Source: Psychrobacillus sp. OK032 (GTDB lineage Bacteria; Bacillota; Bacilli; Bacillales_A; Planococcaceae). From it: 64,000 bases of DNA. The position numbers and the translations under genes are program-made. Positions 9,122 through 16,896 of the stretch are shown here, in pieces. Position 1 is the stretch's first letter. Every line of letters starts with the position of its first letter. The notes beneath the pieces were generated by a model that worked only from the letters and a program-made list of their open reading frames with translations, did no database searches and was not told the DNA's origin. The stretch is from positions 248,001 through 312,000 of the forward strand of contig NZ_FOGY01000005.1 of the NCBI RefSeq assembly GCF_900111345.1. The letters are read 5' to 3'.

Positions 9122-9823
9122 TTAAGCTTCCTCCGGACTTAGGTTCAAACGATATCCCGCTCCTCGAACTGTTTCAATTGTAGATATAACACCGTAATCA
9201 GCCATTTTCTTTCGCACTCTTGTCATATTGACATTGAGCGTATTTTCATCAACAAATGACTGGTCATCCCATAGTTCTTCTAGTAATTGCTCTCTAGTGA
9301 CAAGCTTCGGATGATTCTTCAGTAATAGCTCTAAAATAGTACATTCTTTCTTTTGAAGTGGAATTTCTTCTTTTGATGTATGTAATTCCATGCGTTCCAT
9401 AAAGAGTTGCAATTTCCCTACTTTCACAACACGCTCTTCCTGCTTCGCTGCATATTCACCATATGTTCTTCTTAGATGGCTTTTTATCTTAGCTAGGACG
9501 ATTTCGTAATGAAAAGGCTTCGTGATAAAATCATCCCCACCGTTTTCAAGGGCGAATACTTGGTCCATTTCACCTGATCTTGCCGAAACAAAAATAATTG
9601 GGCAAGTAGTTAGCTGACGGAGTTGACGACACCAATAGTAGCCATCATAAGATGGCAAATTCACATCTAATAGTACAATATGAGGATCGAACGCTGTAAA
9701 CTCCTCGATTATATGATCGAAATTTTCAATTGTATGTACTTCGTAATGGTATTTCCTCAAAGTATCTGCAAGTAGTGATGCGATTTTCAGGTCATCTTCT
9801 ACTACTAACACACGGTGTATCAT
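9122..9823 (-). CDS. BceR-type OmpR-family response regulator
   Basis: Residues 1-120 form a CheY-like receiver with acidic pocket VVEDD, phospho-acceptor Asp in IVLLDVNLP and Lys in DFITKPF. Residues about 130-230 form a winged-helix DNA-binding domain (LLEELWDDQSFVDENTLNV, VRGAGYRL). The ATG at 9823 has GGAGG 9 bases upstream, and a TTG one codon earlier is less likely. It is the first gene of the module. An extended -10 at 9862-9870 immediately follows the lplJ terminator, so the module has its own promoter. Confidence 0.92.
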   Translation of the reverse strand: MIHRVLVVEDDLKIASLLADTLRKYHYEVHTIENFDHIIEEFTAFDPHIVLLDVNLPSYDGYYWCRQLRQLTTCPIIFVSARSGEMDQVFALENGGDDFITKPFHYEIVLAKIKSHLRRTYGEYAAKQEERVVKVGKLQLFMERMELHTSKEEIPLQKKECTILELLLKNHPKLVTREQLLEELWDDQSFVDENTLNVNMTRVRKKMADYGVISTIETVRGAGYRLNLSPEEA

Positions 9824-9861
9824 CAATAAAATCCTCCTTTTGAAAACATTATTCTTTCTAT

Positions 9862-9870
9862 ATTATATCA
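9862..9870 (-). promoter_or_regulatory. Extended -10 promoter element for the Bce module
   Basis: On the minus strand TGATATAAT is a perfect extended -10 (TGnTATAAT), about 40 bases before the response regulator start. The -35 region overlaps the lplJ terminator stem and is poor, which is tolerable with an extended -10. Confidence 0.55.
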
Positions 9871-9873
9871 AAA

Positions 9874-9907
9874 AAGAGTCTCCCATACGTTAGTATGTTA
9901 GACTCTT
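9874..9907 (-). terminator. Intrinsic terminator of lplJ
   Basis: The minus-strand stem AAGAGTCT/AGACTCTT encloses an inner ATAC/GTAT pairing and is followed by TTTTTTGATA. Confidence 0.85.
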
Positions 9908-9967
9908 CCATTATTACTCATATTAATCTTTAGAGTTACGTATCATCTGTTTGCTAACTCGAACAAA

Positions 9968-10960
9968 TTAGTAAATAAGTTGTACTAGTTCTTCTTTCGA
10001 AATGCCACCAAAGTATTTCGGTACGTCAATCGACTCTAATGATTCTTCAATTGCTTGCTTACTATACACTTTTCCTGTTAGTAACTCTTCCACTTCTTTA
10101 ATATCTCCAACGCCAAAGAAGTCACCATAAATATTCACTTCTTCTATAATACCTTTATTCACTTCTAAGCGAACATCTACACCGCCTGTTGGGAAGCGGT
10201 GTGAATGCTTCATATTAAACTTAGGCGATTTACCGTAGTTCCAATCCCATTGTTGATAACGTTCCTCTGAAAGCTTATGAATATTTTTCCAATCCTCATC
10301 CGTTAGCTCCCAATACTGTATATTTTCTGTTCCATCGAAAATAGAGGAAAGAATTTCGGCACGGAATTGTTCAATGGTCATTGGTTCTGTAAGTAATTCA
10401 GCAATGTTCGTTACACGGCTTCGAACTGATTTTATACCCTTTGACTCGATTTTATCTTTACTTACTTTTAATGCGGAAACGACTGCATCAATTTCCGTAT
10501 TAAACATTAATGTACCATGGCTAAACATTCTTCCACGTGTAGAAAACTGGGCATTTCCTGAGATTTTCTTTCCTTCTGCTAGTATATCATTGCGTCCCGA
10601 TAGTTCCGCATTCACACCCATTTTTTGCAATGCATCGACAACTGGTTGTGTAAACTTTTTAAAATTACGGAAGCTGTCCCCATCATCTTTCGTTAAAAAG
10701 CTAAAATTCAAATTCCCCAAATCATGGTACACAGCACCTCCACCTGAAAGTCTGCGGACAGGTATAATCCCGTTTTTCTCTACAAAATCTGTATTAATTT
10801 CTTCTATTGTATTTTGGTTTCTTCCAATGATGATAGAAGGTTGATTTATGTAAAACAATAGAAAAGAATCTTTTTCTATATCCATTGTATTCAATGCATA
10901 CTCTTCAATTGCAAGGTTAATACGTGGGTCAGTAATTCCTTTATTATCAATAAAATACAT
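9968..10960 (-). CDS. lplJ: Lipoate--protein ligase
   Basis: This 330-aa enzyme attaches free lipoate, via lipoyl-AMP, to the lipoyl domains of 2-oxoacid dehydrogenases and GcvH. The BPL/LplA fold is recognisable from RRLSGGGAVYHDLGNLNFSF near residue 73 and GRNDILAEGKKISGNAQ with its catalytic lysine. A C-terminal accessory domain runs from about residue 250 to the end. Length and sequence agree with B. subtilis LplJ (YhfJ). The start is the ATG at 10960 behind AAAGGAGA. It is divergent from yhfH, as in B. subtilis, where the two genes are also neighbours. Confidence 0.95.
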   Translation of the reverse strand: MYFIDNKGITDPRINLAIEEYALNTMDIEKDSFLLFYINQPSIIIGRNQNTIEEINTDFVEKNGIIPVRRLSGGGAVYHDLGNLNFSFLTKDDGDSFRNFKKFTQPVVDALQKMGVNAELSGRNDILAEGKKISGNAQFSTRGRMFSHGTLMFNTEIDAVVSALKVSKDKIESKGIKSVRSRVTNIAELLTEPMTIEQFRAEILSSIFDGTENIQYWELTDEDWKNIHKLSEERYQQWDWNYGKSPKFNMKHSHRFPTGGVDVRLEVNKGIIEEVNIYGDFFGVGDIKEVEELLTGKVYSKQAIEESLESIDVPKYFGGISKEELVQLIY

Positions 10961-11007
10961 GTTTATCTCTCCTTTATTCCTATTTTAACAAAAAACGAAA
11001 TAATGTG

Positions 11008-11037
11008 TTGACAAAAGATTCTGTGTTATATTACAAT
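11008..11037 (+). promoter_or_regulatory. Sigma-A-type promoter of yhfH
   Basis: TTGACA at 11008-11013 and TACAAT at 11032-11037 are separated by 18 bases. The transcript start would be about 35-40 bases before the yhfH ribosome site. Confidence 0.75.
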
Positions 11038-11082
11038 GTATTTAACTTTAACAGTTATATAACAGATGGAGGTGGAACAAAT

Positions 11083-11208
11083 ATGTTAGAAAACGTACTT
11101 GAATTTTTCCGTAACCTGCCTAAAAAGAAATGCGCTACATGCGGCGAGACCATCGAAGAACAACATGAGTGCTATGGAAATCACTGCGACAAATGCAGTA
11201 ACTTGTAA
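11083..11208 (+). CDS. yhfH: YhfH family small zinc-ribbon-like protein
   Basis: This is a 41-aa protein with the two-part cysteine motif CATCGE and CYGNHCDKC, which looks like a minimal zinc ribbon with a possible His ligand. The start is the ATG at 11083 with GGAGGTGG 6 bases upstream. An upstream in-frame TTG at 11005 has no ribosome site. It has a strong promoter and a perfect terminator, so it is a monocistronic, probably abundant transcript. B. subtilis YhfH is of similar size and sits in the same place. Its function is not known to me. Confidence 0.85.
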   Translation: MLENVLEFFRNLPKKKCATCGETIEEQHECYGNHCDKCSNL

Positions 11209-11221
11209 TTTCATTAGAAAT

Positions 11222-11259
11222 GCCAACTAGATCCTCCCCTTTCTAGTTGGCTTTTTTTT
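11222..11259 (+). terminator. Intrinsic terminator of yhfH
   Basis: GCCAACTAG paired with CTAGTTGGC, a 12-base loop, then TTTTTTTT. The T run is also the first part of the 21-bp repeat array that follows. Confidence 0.93.
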
Positions 11260-11362
11260 GGTTGCTCTGATAGATGATTTGGTTGCTTTCGTCAACGGAT
11301 TAGTTGCTCTTGTTGATGCAATAGTTGCTCTGGCAGGTAAACTGGTTACTTTCACACTCCAT
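11258..11362 (+). repeat. 21-bp periodic word array D (5 units)
   Basis: Five units start at 11258, 11279, 11300, 11321 and 11342 with no indel. The conserved half is TTRGTTGCTCT (variants GTTGCTTTC, GTTACTTTC), and the remaining 10-11 bases differ completely between units. One frame is open through all units and reads LVAL-x3, LVAF-x3, LVAL-x3, IVAL-x3, LVTF. No ribosome site or start codon precedes it. Confidence 0.85.
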
Positions 11363-11426
11363 TCCGTTACCCTTTACCATTCACTGTAAAATCACCATCC
11401 CTTTTATTTCTTATTTTTGAATAGCA

Positions 11427-11461
11427 AAAGCGCTTATCTCCTTTTAAGGAATAAGCGCTTT
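11427..11461. terminator. Intrinsic terminator of yhgE
   Basis: AAAGCGCTTAT pairs with ATAAGCGCTTT around an inner CTCCTTTTAAGGA stem-loop. It lies 4 bases beyond the yhgE stop codon and is usable from both sides. Confidence 0.85.
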
Positions 11462-11464
11462 ATA

Positions 11465-13654
11465 TTATGCTTCTGCTGTTTGTTTAGAATAACGTTTTTT
11501 GAACAATAACAGGAAGTAACCGAATGTTAAGGCTAAACAAACGACCATAAATCCGATTAAAACGCTATTATTGTACCAAAAATAACCAACATCCCCCGTT
11601 GATATTGCCGCTCTAAAGCTTTGGATCGAATACCCCATAGGTAACAACTTATTAAAAATTTGTAATGGCTGCGGTATCAATTCTAACGGGAATGTACCCG
11701 CGCTTGTGGACAATTGAAGAATCAATATAAGAATCGCAATAAATCTACCTGGGTTATCCATCATCGATACAAGCAATTGGACAATCGCTAAATACGTAAA
11801 ACTTGTAATAATAGCGATCAAAATGAGCATCCCAACGCTTTCAACTTCTAATTTAAGTCCAAATAGTACAATTGAAACGACAATTAAAGACTGTAAAATT
11901 CCAACTACCGCAAGTACTAATGCTTTACTTGCAAACCAAGATGTCCCACTTGTTGGTTTTATCGCTGGCTGTACTAATGGAAAAACAACGGAAATAATAA
12001 GTGCACCAACAAATAAGCCAAGTGATAAGAAATAAGGAGTTAAACCTGTTCCATAATTCGGAACGGCATTTACTTCCTCCACGTTAACATCTACTGGGGA
12101 TGCAACCATCTTATACGTTTCATCCGTCGCATTCACTTCTCCTGCTTCGTCACTTGCCTCTTGTAAACTCGTTTGTAACGAATCTGTTCCATCTATTAAC
12201 TCTTTTGTTCCATCCACTAGTTTTAACGATCCGTCTACAAGTTCTCCTGATCTCGCTGCAAGTGTCCCAGTTCCATGTTGTAATTGGGATGTGCCATCTG
12301 CTAATTGAGTTAATCCACTCACTAAATTAGTAGAACCTTGATAAACTTGCTGTACACCCGCATTAAATTCGTTCATTTTTGTAGCAAGTGTAGATGTTCC
12401 ATTTGCTAAATTAGATGCACCTTCTACTAATGCCGCGGAAGATTCATGTAAACGTTCTATTCCTTGCCCTACTTGTGCATATGCTGCACTTAACTGCGCT
12501 GCCCCGTCATATGCCTTGGTAGTTCCACTAGATAAAGCATCTGTCCCAGTTGCTAGTTTTGTTAATCCAGCTGTTATAGTAGAACTTCCAGACTGTACTT
12601 GTTGCATCGTTTCTATTAGTGCAGTAGCTTGTTCTGCGGGTAGCCCTGTACTTATTTTTGAAATTTGTTCAGATAGAGCCACTATTCCAGACGTCACTTC
12701 GTATGACCCTTTCGATAATTCCTTAGCACTATCATTCAATGAGGGTGTGCTGTTTTCTATTTGTTTAAAAGAATCGATGAACGCTTTGTCTTTTTCACTT
12801 AGTAATTGGTAGCTTTCGTTTAATTTGCCGACATTAGCTGTGTACTCGTCAATTCCTGATTTTAAGGTTGCTACTCCAGTTACTGCTCCGTCTATACCGT
12901 CTGTTAGTTGGGTAGCCCCCTCGGAAAGAGTAGCTAGTCCTTTATTTAATTGGCTAGAACCATCTGCTGCGGTTTGAATACCAGAAGCAATCGTATTTGT
13001 CCCGTCCTTTAACTCCACTGTGCTACTTATTAATTGCTCCAAATATCCTTTTAAGTCACTTGCACCATTATTAAGATCCGTTGCACCATCTTTTAATTGG
13101 CCAGCTCCGTCAGAAGCTTCCGCGAATCCATCACCCAGTTTTGTAACGGAGTCGAAAAGTTGCTCGGCATAAGTCGCCGTTACTTCTTCGTTCACCTCGG
13201 TACGAATACGCTCCATTGCCGTTTCTCCAATTTGGGCAGAAAGAAAATTATTCCCTTGATTTGCCTTATAGGAAAGGACCATTTTTTGAGGATGCTCATC
13301 CAATAAAGTCGTTGCATGTTGTGAAAAATTTTCCGGTATTTCGATCAATAAATAATAATCCCGATTTAATAATCCATGCTCTGAATCTTCTTTCTTCACG
13401 GAAATAAAGTTAAATTGATCACTTTCCTTTAACTTATCTACCAATTCGTCTCCAAGTATCAGCTCTTCGCCTTCAAAGTCTACACCTTCATCCGAATTGA
13501 CAATGGCTACTGGCAAATTACTCAAGTTTGCATAAGGGTCCCAAAAAGCCCATAAGTACACTGCTGCATATAAAACCGGAATAAATAATACAGCAACAAT
13601 AGAAATAAGCATTTTTTTATCTGTAAAAATATATTTCCACTCTGATTTAATCAA
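11465..13654 (-). CDS. yhgE: YhgE/Pip-type membrane protein
   Basis: This 729-aa protein of the YhgE/Pip family has one N-terminal membrane helix (residues about 15-37). A long extracytoplasmic region of about 470 residues follows, built from repeated DGA-x2-L-x2-G and LS-x-G-T units predicted to form extended helices. Five C-terminal helices follow, related to ABC-2 permeases. Family members include the phage-infection protein Pip of Lactococcus and the ESX-secretion component EsaA, but the role of YhgE is not established. The start is TTG at 13654 with GGAGGAGA 4-5 bases upstream. The upstream region carries a TGACC-N13-RGTCA site shared with the TetR gene yhgD, so repression by YhgD is likely. 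Confidence 0.9.
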   Translation of the reverse strand: MIKSEWKYIFTDKKMLISIVAVLFIPVLYAAVYLWAFWDPYANLSNLPVAIVNSDEGVDFEGEELILGDELVDKLKESDQFNFISVKKEDSEHGLLNRDYYLLIEIPENFSQHATTLLDEHPQKMVLSYKANQGNNFLSAQIGETAMERIRTEVNEEVTATYAEQLFDSVTKLGDGFAEASDGAGQLKDGATDLNNGASDLKGYLEQLISSTVELKDGTNTIASGIQTAADGSSQLNKGLATLSEGATQLTDGIDGAVTGVATLKSGIDEYTANVGKLNESYQLLSEKDKAFIDSFKQIENSTPSLNDSAKELSKGSYEVTSGIVALSEQISKISTGLPAEQATALIETMQQVQSGSSTITAGLTKLATGTDALSSGTTKAYDGAAQLSAAYAQVGQGIERLHESSAALVEGASNLANGTSTLATKMNEFNAGVQQVYQGSTNLVSGLTQLADGTSQLQHGTGTLAARSGELVDGSLKLVDGTKELIDGTDSLQTSLQEASDEAGEVNATDETYKMVASPVDVNVEEVNAVPNYGTGLTPYFLSLGLFVGALIISVVFPLVQPAIKPTSGTSWFASKALVLAVVGILQSLIVVSIVLFGLKLEVESVGMLILIAIITSFTYLAIVQLLVSMMDNPGRFIAILILILQLSTSAGTFPLELIPQPLQIFNKLLPMGYSIQSFRAAISTGDVGYFWYNNSVLIGFMVVCLALTFGYFLLLFKKRYSKQTAEA

Positions 13655-13676
13655 TTTATCTCCTCCAAAAACTAAT

Positions 13677-13699
13677 TGACCATTTCATTCATTTAGTCA
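13677..13699. promoter_or_regulatory. Putative YhgD operator in front of yhgE
   Basis: TGACC and AGTCA half-sites flank a 13-bp centre in a 23-bp site 23 bp before the yhgE start. The same arrangement occurs at 14320 before the TetR gene. Confidence 0.55.
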
Positions 13700-13721
13700 T
13701 TTTTCATAAAAAAAACAAGTC

Positions 13722-14291
13722 TCAAACTAAGAGACTGCGAAAAATTGTTTCTTGAAAAAAGTTTGCGATTTCTAATTCGGATAAAGATTCGTCATGCGTC
13801 ACATTCCAATCGTTGATAAAAGCAAGATAAGCCTTAAATAATAAATATGCTACAAGTTCGCTATTTATTTGTCTCAATTCACCCTTTGCCACATACTTAT
13901 CAATCTTCTCTTTAATGAACGTGACAATAGCCTGTTCCGTTTGATGCAGCATTTGTTTGACAGCTGGTGTTCGCCAATCTTTTTCTTCATCCACAATTTT
14001 GGCATATAGTTGATGGGTTTCCCTGAATTCTAACATTTTCATCAACGCAGCATGTGCATTTTCTTCAAAAGAAGCACCTTCTTGAATTGCATTCGTTGCC
14101 ACCTGCTTCATCTCACAAATCATTCTTCGCACAATTTCTTGAAAGAGAACTTCTTTGTTTTCAAAAAACGTATAAATAGTCCCTTTACCTACGTTTGCGA
14201 TTTTCGCTATTTGCTCCATGGTCGTAGCTTTATATCCGAAAAGCGAAAAAGATCTCGTTGCAGCTTCTAAAATTTCTTGTTTTCGATCCAT
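13722..14291 (-). CDS. yhgD: TetR-family transcriptional regulator YhgD
   Basis: This 189-aa regulator has an N-terminal TetR helix-turn-helix (residues 7-52, with TMEQIAKIANVGKGTIYTFF) and a variable ligand-binding C-terminal domain. It starts at the ATG at 14291 with GGAGTG upstream. It lies directly upstream of yhgE on the same strand, the same pair as in B. subtilis. A 23-bp TGACC-N13-GGTCA palindrome is 29 bp before its start and a twin lies before yhgE, so autoregulation plus repression of yhgE is the simplest model. The inducer is unknown. Confidence 0.9.
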   Translation of the reverse strand: MDRKQEILEAATRSFSLFGYKATTMEQIAKIANVGKGTIYTFFENKEVLFQEIVRRMICEMKQVATNAIQEGASFEENAHAALMKMLEFRETHQLYAKIVDEEKDWRTPAVKQMLHQTEQAIVTFIKEKIDKYVAKGELRQINSELVAYLLFKAYLAFINDWNVTHDESLSELEIANFFQETIFRSLLV

Positions 14292-14319
14292 TTAGAAACA
14301 CTCCATTTCCCATTAAAAA

Positions 14320-14342
14320 TGACCAGAAAACCATTCCGGTCA
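14320..14342. promoter_or_regulatory. Putative YhgD operator in front of yhgD
   Basis: The 23-bp imperfect palindrome TGACC-AGAA-centre-TTCC-GGTCA extends outward to ATGACC/GGTCAT. Spacing and half-sites equal those of the site at 13677. Confidence 0.6.
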
Positions 14343-14387
14343 TCTAGTCACTATATTACGCTCTGCTTATTCTATTTGCAAGTATTT

Positions 14388-14834
14388 CTAATGACTGTTG
14401 TGCATTGTATCATCGTTTTCGTCTGGTAATACTATACTCAAATCTGGGCTTCCAACTGTTAGCTTTTGTTTTGGCATTGTATGAAGACCTCTCGCAGTAG
14501 TGTGAGCAAGCATATAATAGACCCCGTCATGATCGAATGTATAATTCGCTTCATATACACCATCTTTTGTAAATGTTCCTTCTATCATTTGCCCTTCATC
14601 ACGTAAACCAGATTCCCACACCTCGAATTCTACTACATCCGCGTCGTCAACTGCTTTTTCTCCTTGGGACACTTTGACAGATAAAACAACTTCCTCTCCT
14701 ACTGGTAATTGCTCAGCTGTTTGTATTTGTACAACGATTTCTTGAAATGTGGTTTCCTCCTGATTTGCTTCTTCCGCTCCACAACCTGTTAACACCATTG
14801 CTGTTAAAGTAAACGCTGCTATGATTTTTTTCAT
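14388..14834 (-). CDS. YtkA-like domain lipoprotein
   Basis: This 148-aa predicted lipoprotein has signal peptide MKKIIAAFTLTAMVLTGC with lipobox LTGC (Cys18). The mature part is an Ig-like beta domain of the YtkA/FixH-like type, marked by VQIQTAEQLPVGEEVVLS and a tail with ARGLHTMPKQKLTVG. The longer frame begins at TTG 14852. The ATG at 14834 is correct because GGGAGGAT precedes it by about 9 bases. It overlaps the kinase stop by 4 bp, as last gene of a four-gene operon. The C-terminus ends with a His- and Asp-rich DENDDTMHNSH, which could bind metal. The function is unknown. By context it is an envelope partner or output of the two-component system. Confidence 0.75.
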   Translation of the reverse strand: MKKIIAAFTLTAMVLTGCGAEEANQEETTFQEIVVQIQTAEQLPVGEEVVLSVKVSQGEKAVDDADVVEFEVWESGLRDEGQMIEGTFTKDGVYEANYTFDHDGVYYMLAHTTARGLHTMPKQKLTVGSPDLSIVLPDENDDTMHNSH

Positions 14835-16225
14835 GCGAATGAATCCTCCCAAATTGGTAGTGTAATATATACGGTAGTTCCTTTTCCTACTTCACTTTCA
14901 AATGCAAGTTTACCATTTTGCACTTCTACTAATTGCGCAGCAATGGATAACCCTAGTCCCGTTCCTCCATCTGATCGGCTTCTTGCCTTATTCACACGGT
15001 AGAAACGTTCCGTAATATGTGTTAGATGCTCCATTTCTATTCCACATCCTTCATCTGCAATATGAATAGTCGTTTCTTTTTTAGTTGTTTTATTCGATAT
15101 TGCAATTTTAGATGTATTAGGAGAATATCTAATGGCATTTTCTAAGATATTTATAAGTACTTGCTTTGTCTTTTGTTCGTCTGCACATAAAATTGTCTCT
15201 TCATCTATCGAAATAGCAAACGTTATTTCTTTTTCGTTCGCCATTGGTCTTAGAAGTTGTACTACTTCACGGATTGTTTCTGCTAAAACGAGCGGATTAG
15301 TTTCTACTTCTTCTAACGTTTCCGATCTTGCAACGGTTAACAAATCATTCGTTAGCTTCTGCATACGATTTGCTTCTCGCACGATGAGAGTATATATTTC
15401 TGCCTTTTTCTCTTCTGGTACAAGTCCTTGTTCAAATGCCTCTCCATACCCTTTAATATAGCTAATCGGAGTGCGAAGTTCATGTGAAACGACAGAGAGA
15501 AAGTTTCGCTTCTTGTCATCTTCTTGTTGAATGGATGTTGCCATTTGGTTAAAACTTTTTGCAAGCTCTCCCACTTCATCTTGAGAATCCATTTTGACTC
15601 GTGTATCATACTTTCCTGCAGCCATATCCAGCGCTGCTTCATTTAAAATGGCTAATGGTTTTAACACTCTTTGCAGACTTTTCAAGCTTATATATGCTAA
15701 GCAGATTAATAAAAGAGAAACAATTACTATTAAAAAAAGTGCGTCACTCGACGCCATTTCTGTAATTTTCGTTAAAGGAACATATACATAAATAATTCCT
15801 TCTAATCTATTCTCATCAACAAGTGGATAAATAACCGATACTACATCTCTATCAAATCGCTTTTCGTACCCACGTTTTGTTATTGGGTTCCCATCTATCA
15901 ATTCCGCTCGTTCTTCTGCTCCGATTAATGTATCATAATCGATATCAAAAGGTAGACATGCACTTAGTTCCCTCGGATTTCTTACCGTAAATACTTCCAC
16001 ATCTGAAAAACGATTATAATCCTCGGTTTGTTTAATAAATGCATTCGTAACGGCACCACCATCATATGTACGTTGCAAATTTTCAGCAACTTCCTTCATA
16101 GACATTTCAGTATGTTGTACGTAAAGTCCCTCATACAAAAAGTTCGTAAAAATAACCAAAAATACAATCGTCGTTGTAATAAAAATGAGTAACAATATCC
16201 ATATTTTAACCGATAGCTTTTTCAT
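14831..16225 (-). CDS. HAMP-domain sensor histidine kinase
   Basis: This 464-aa kinase has a first membrane helix at residues about 9-30 and an extracytoplasmic sensor of about 130 residues containing one Cys. A second helix follows at about 163-183, then a HAMP domain (LKPLAILNEAALDMAAGKYD), HisKA with phospho-His in SVVSHELRTPIS, and HATPase boxes ENAIRYSP, DEGCGIE and GTGLGLSIAAQL. It overlaps both neighbours by 4 bp (ATGA type). With the upstream response regulator it forms a PhoR/ResE-like OmpR-class system. The flanking lipoproteins suggest that an envelope signal is sensed, but the ligand is not readable. Confidence 0.9.
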   Translation of the reverse strand: MKKLSVKIWILLLIFITTTIVFLVIFTNFLYEGLYVQHTEMSMKEVAENLQRTYDGGAVTNAFIKQTEDYNRFSDVEVFTVRNPRELSACLPFDIDYDTLIGAEERAELIDGNPITKRGYEKRFDRDVVSVIYPLVDENRLEGIIYVYVPLTKITEMASSDALFLIVIVSLLLICLAYISLKSLQRVLKPLAILNEAALDMAAGKYDTRVKMDSQDEVGELAKSFNQMATSIQQEDDKKRNFLSVVSHELRTPISYIKGYGEAFEQGLVPEEKKAEIYTLIVREANRMQKLTNDLLTVARSETLEEVETNPLVLAETIREVVQLLRPMANEKEITFAISIDEETILCADEQKTKQVLINILENAIRYSPNTSKIAISNKTTKKETTIHIADEGCGIEMEHLTHITERFYRVNKARSRSDGGTGLGLSIAAQLVEVQNGKLAFESEVGKGTTVYITLPIWEDSFA

Positions 16226-16896
16226 TCTATTACCTCAAAACGATAGCCAATTCCCCAAACGGTTTCAATATATTTTCCTGCAACGTTACCGAGCTTTAAT
16301 CGAAGCGTTTTAATATGTGTATCTACTGTCCGTGTTCCGCCTTCATAATCCAATCCCCAAAGTCTTTCTAGTAGCTGCTCTCTAGAGAACGCGATCCCTT
16401 CATTATCCATAAATAGATGAAGTAGTTCATATTCTTTGAGCGTAAGATTAATTTTTTGATTGTTTCGTAATATTTGTCTGCCAGCCGGTTCATTTACTAA
16501 AATCCCTTTTATAAGCTTATCCTCTTTCGATACTATTCCTGTTCTTCTTAAAATAGCATTTATTCTCGCAATTAGTTCGATCGAGGTAAACGGCTTAATG
16601 ACATAATCATCCCCACCAAGCGTAAGTCCTTTTACTAAGTCCGTTTTCGCATCTAACGCGGTAAGAAATATGACGGGTATCGATGTAAATTCTCTTAAAT
16701 CCTTGCAAACTTCAAAGCCACTTTTCCCAGGCATCATGACATCAAGTAATAATAAATCAATTGAAAACGATTGAACCATTTTAATTGCGTCTTCTCCATT
16801 TTCAGCGTGTAACACACCATAACCAGCTTTTTGCAAATGCAATTCAATTAATCCTCGCATATCTTGTTCATCATCTACTACTAATATCGTTGTCAT
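16222..16896 (-). CDS. OmpR-family response regulator
   Basis: This is a 224-aa regulator. The receiver domain (1-115) has VVDDEQD, phospho-Asp in LLLLDVMMPG and Lys in DYVIKPF. The winged helix occupies about 130-222 with LLERLWGLDYEGGTRTVDTHI and VWGIGYRFE. It overlaps the kinase start by 4 bp and the upstream lipoprotein stop by 4 bp, so all four genes are one translationally coupled unit. Its targets are unknown. In such operons the lipoprotein genes are commonly autoregulated, which is inference here. Confidence 0.92.
   Translation of the reverse strand: MTTILVVDDEQDMRGLIELHLQKAGYGVLHAENGEDAIKMVQSFSIDLLLLDVMMPGKSGFEVCKDLREFTSIPVIFLTALDAKTDLVKGLTLGGDDYVIKPFTSIELIARINAILRRTGIVSKEDKLIKGILVNEPAGRQILRNNQKINLTLKEYELLHLFMDNEGIAFSREQLLERLWGLDYEGGTRTVDTHIKTLRLKLGNVAGKYIETVWGIGYRFEVIE

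Noticed and set aside
10374-10844. 156-codon plus-strand frame opposite lplJ
   Set aside because: Antisense of a conserved enzyme gene; no start signals.
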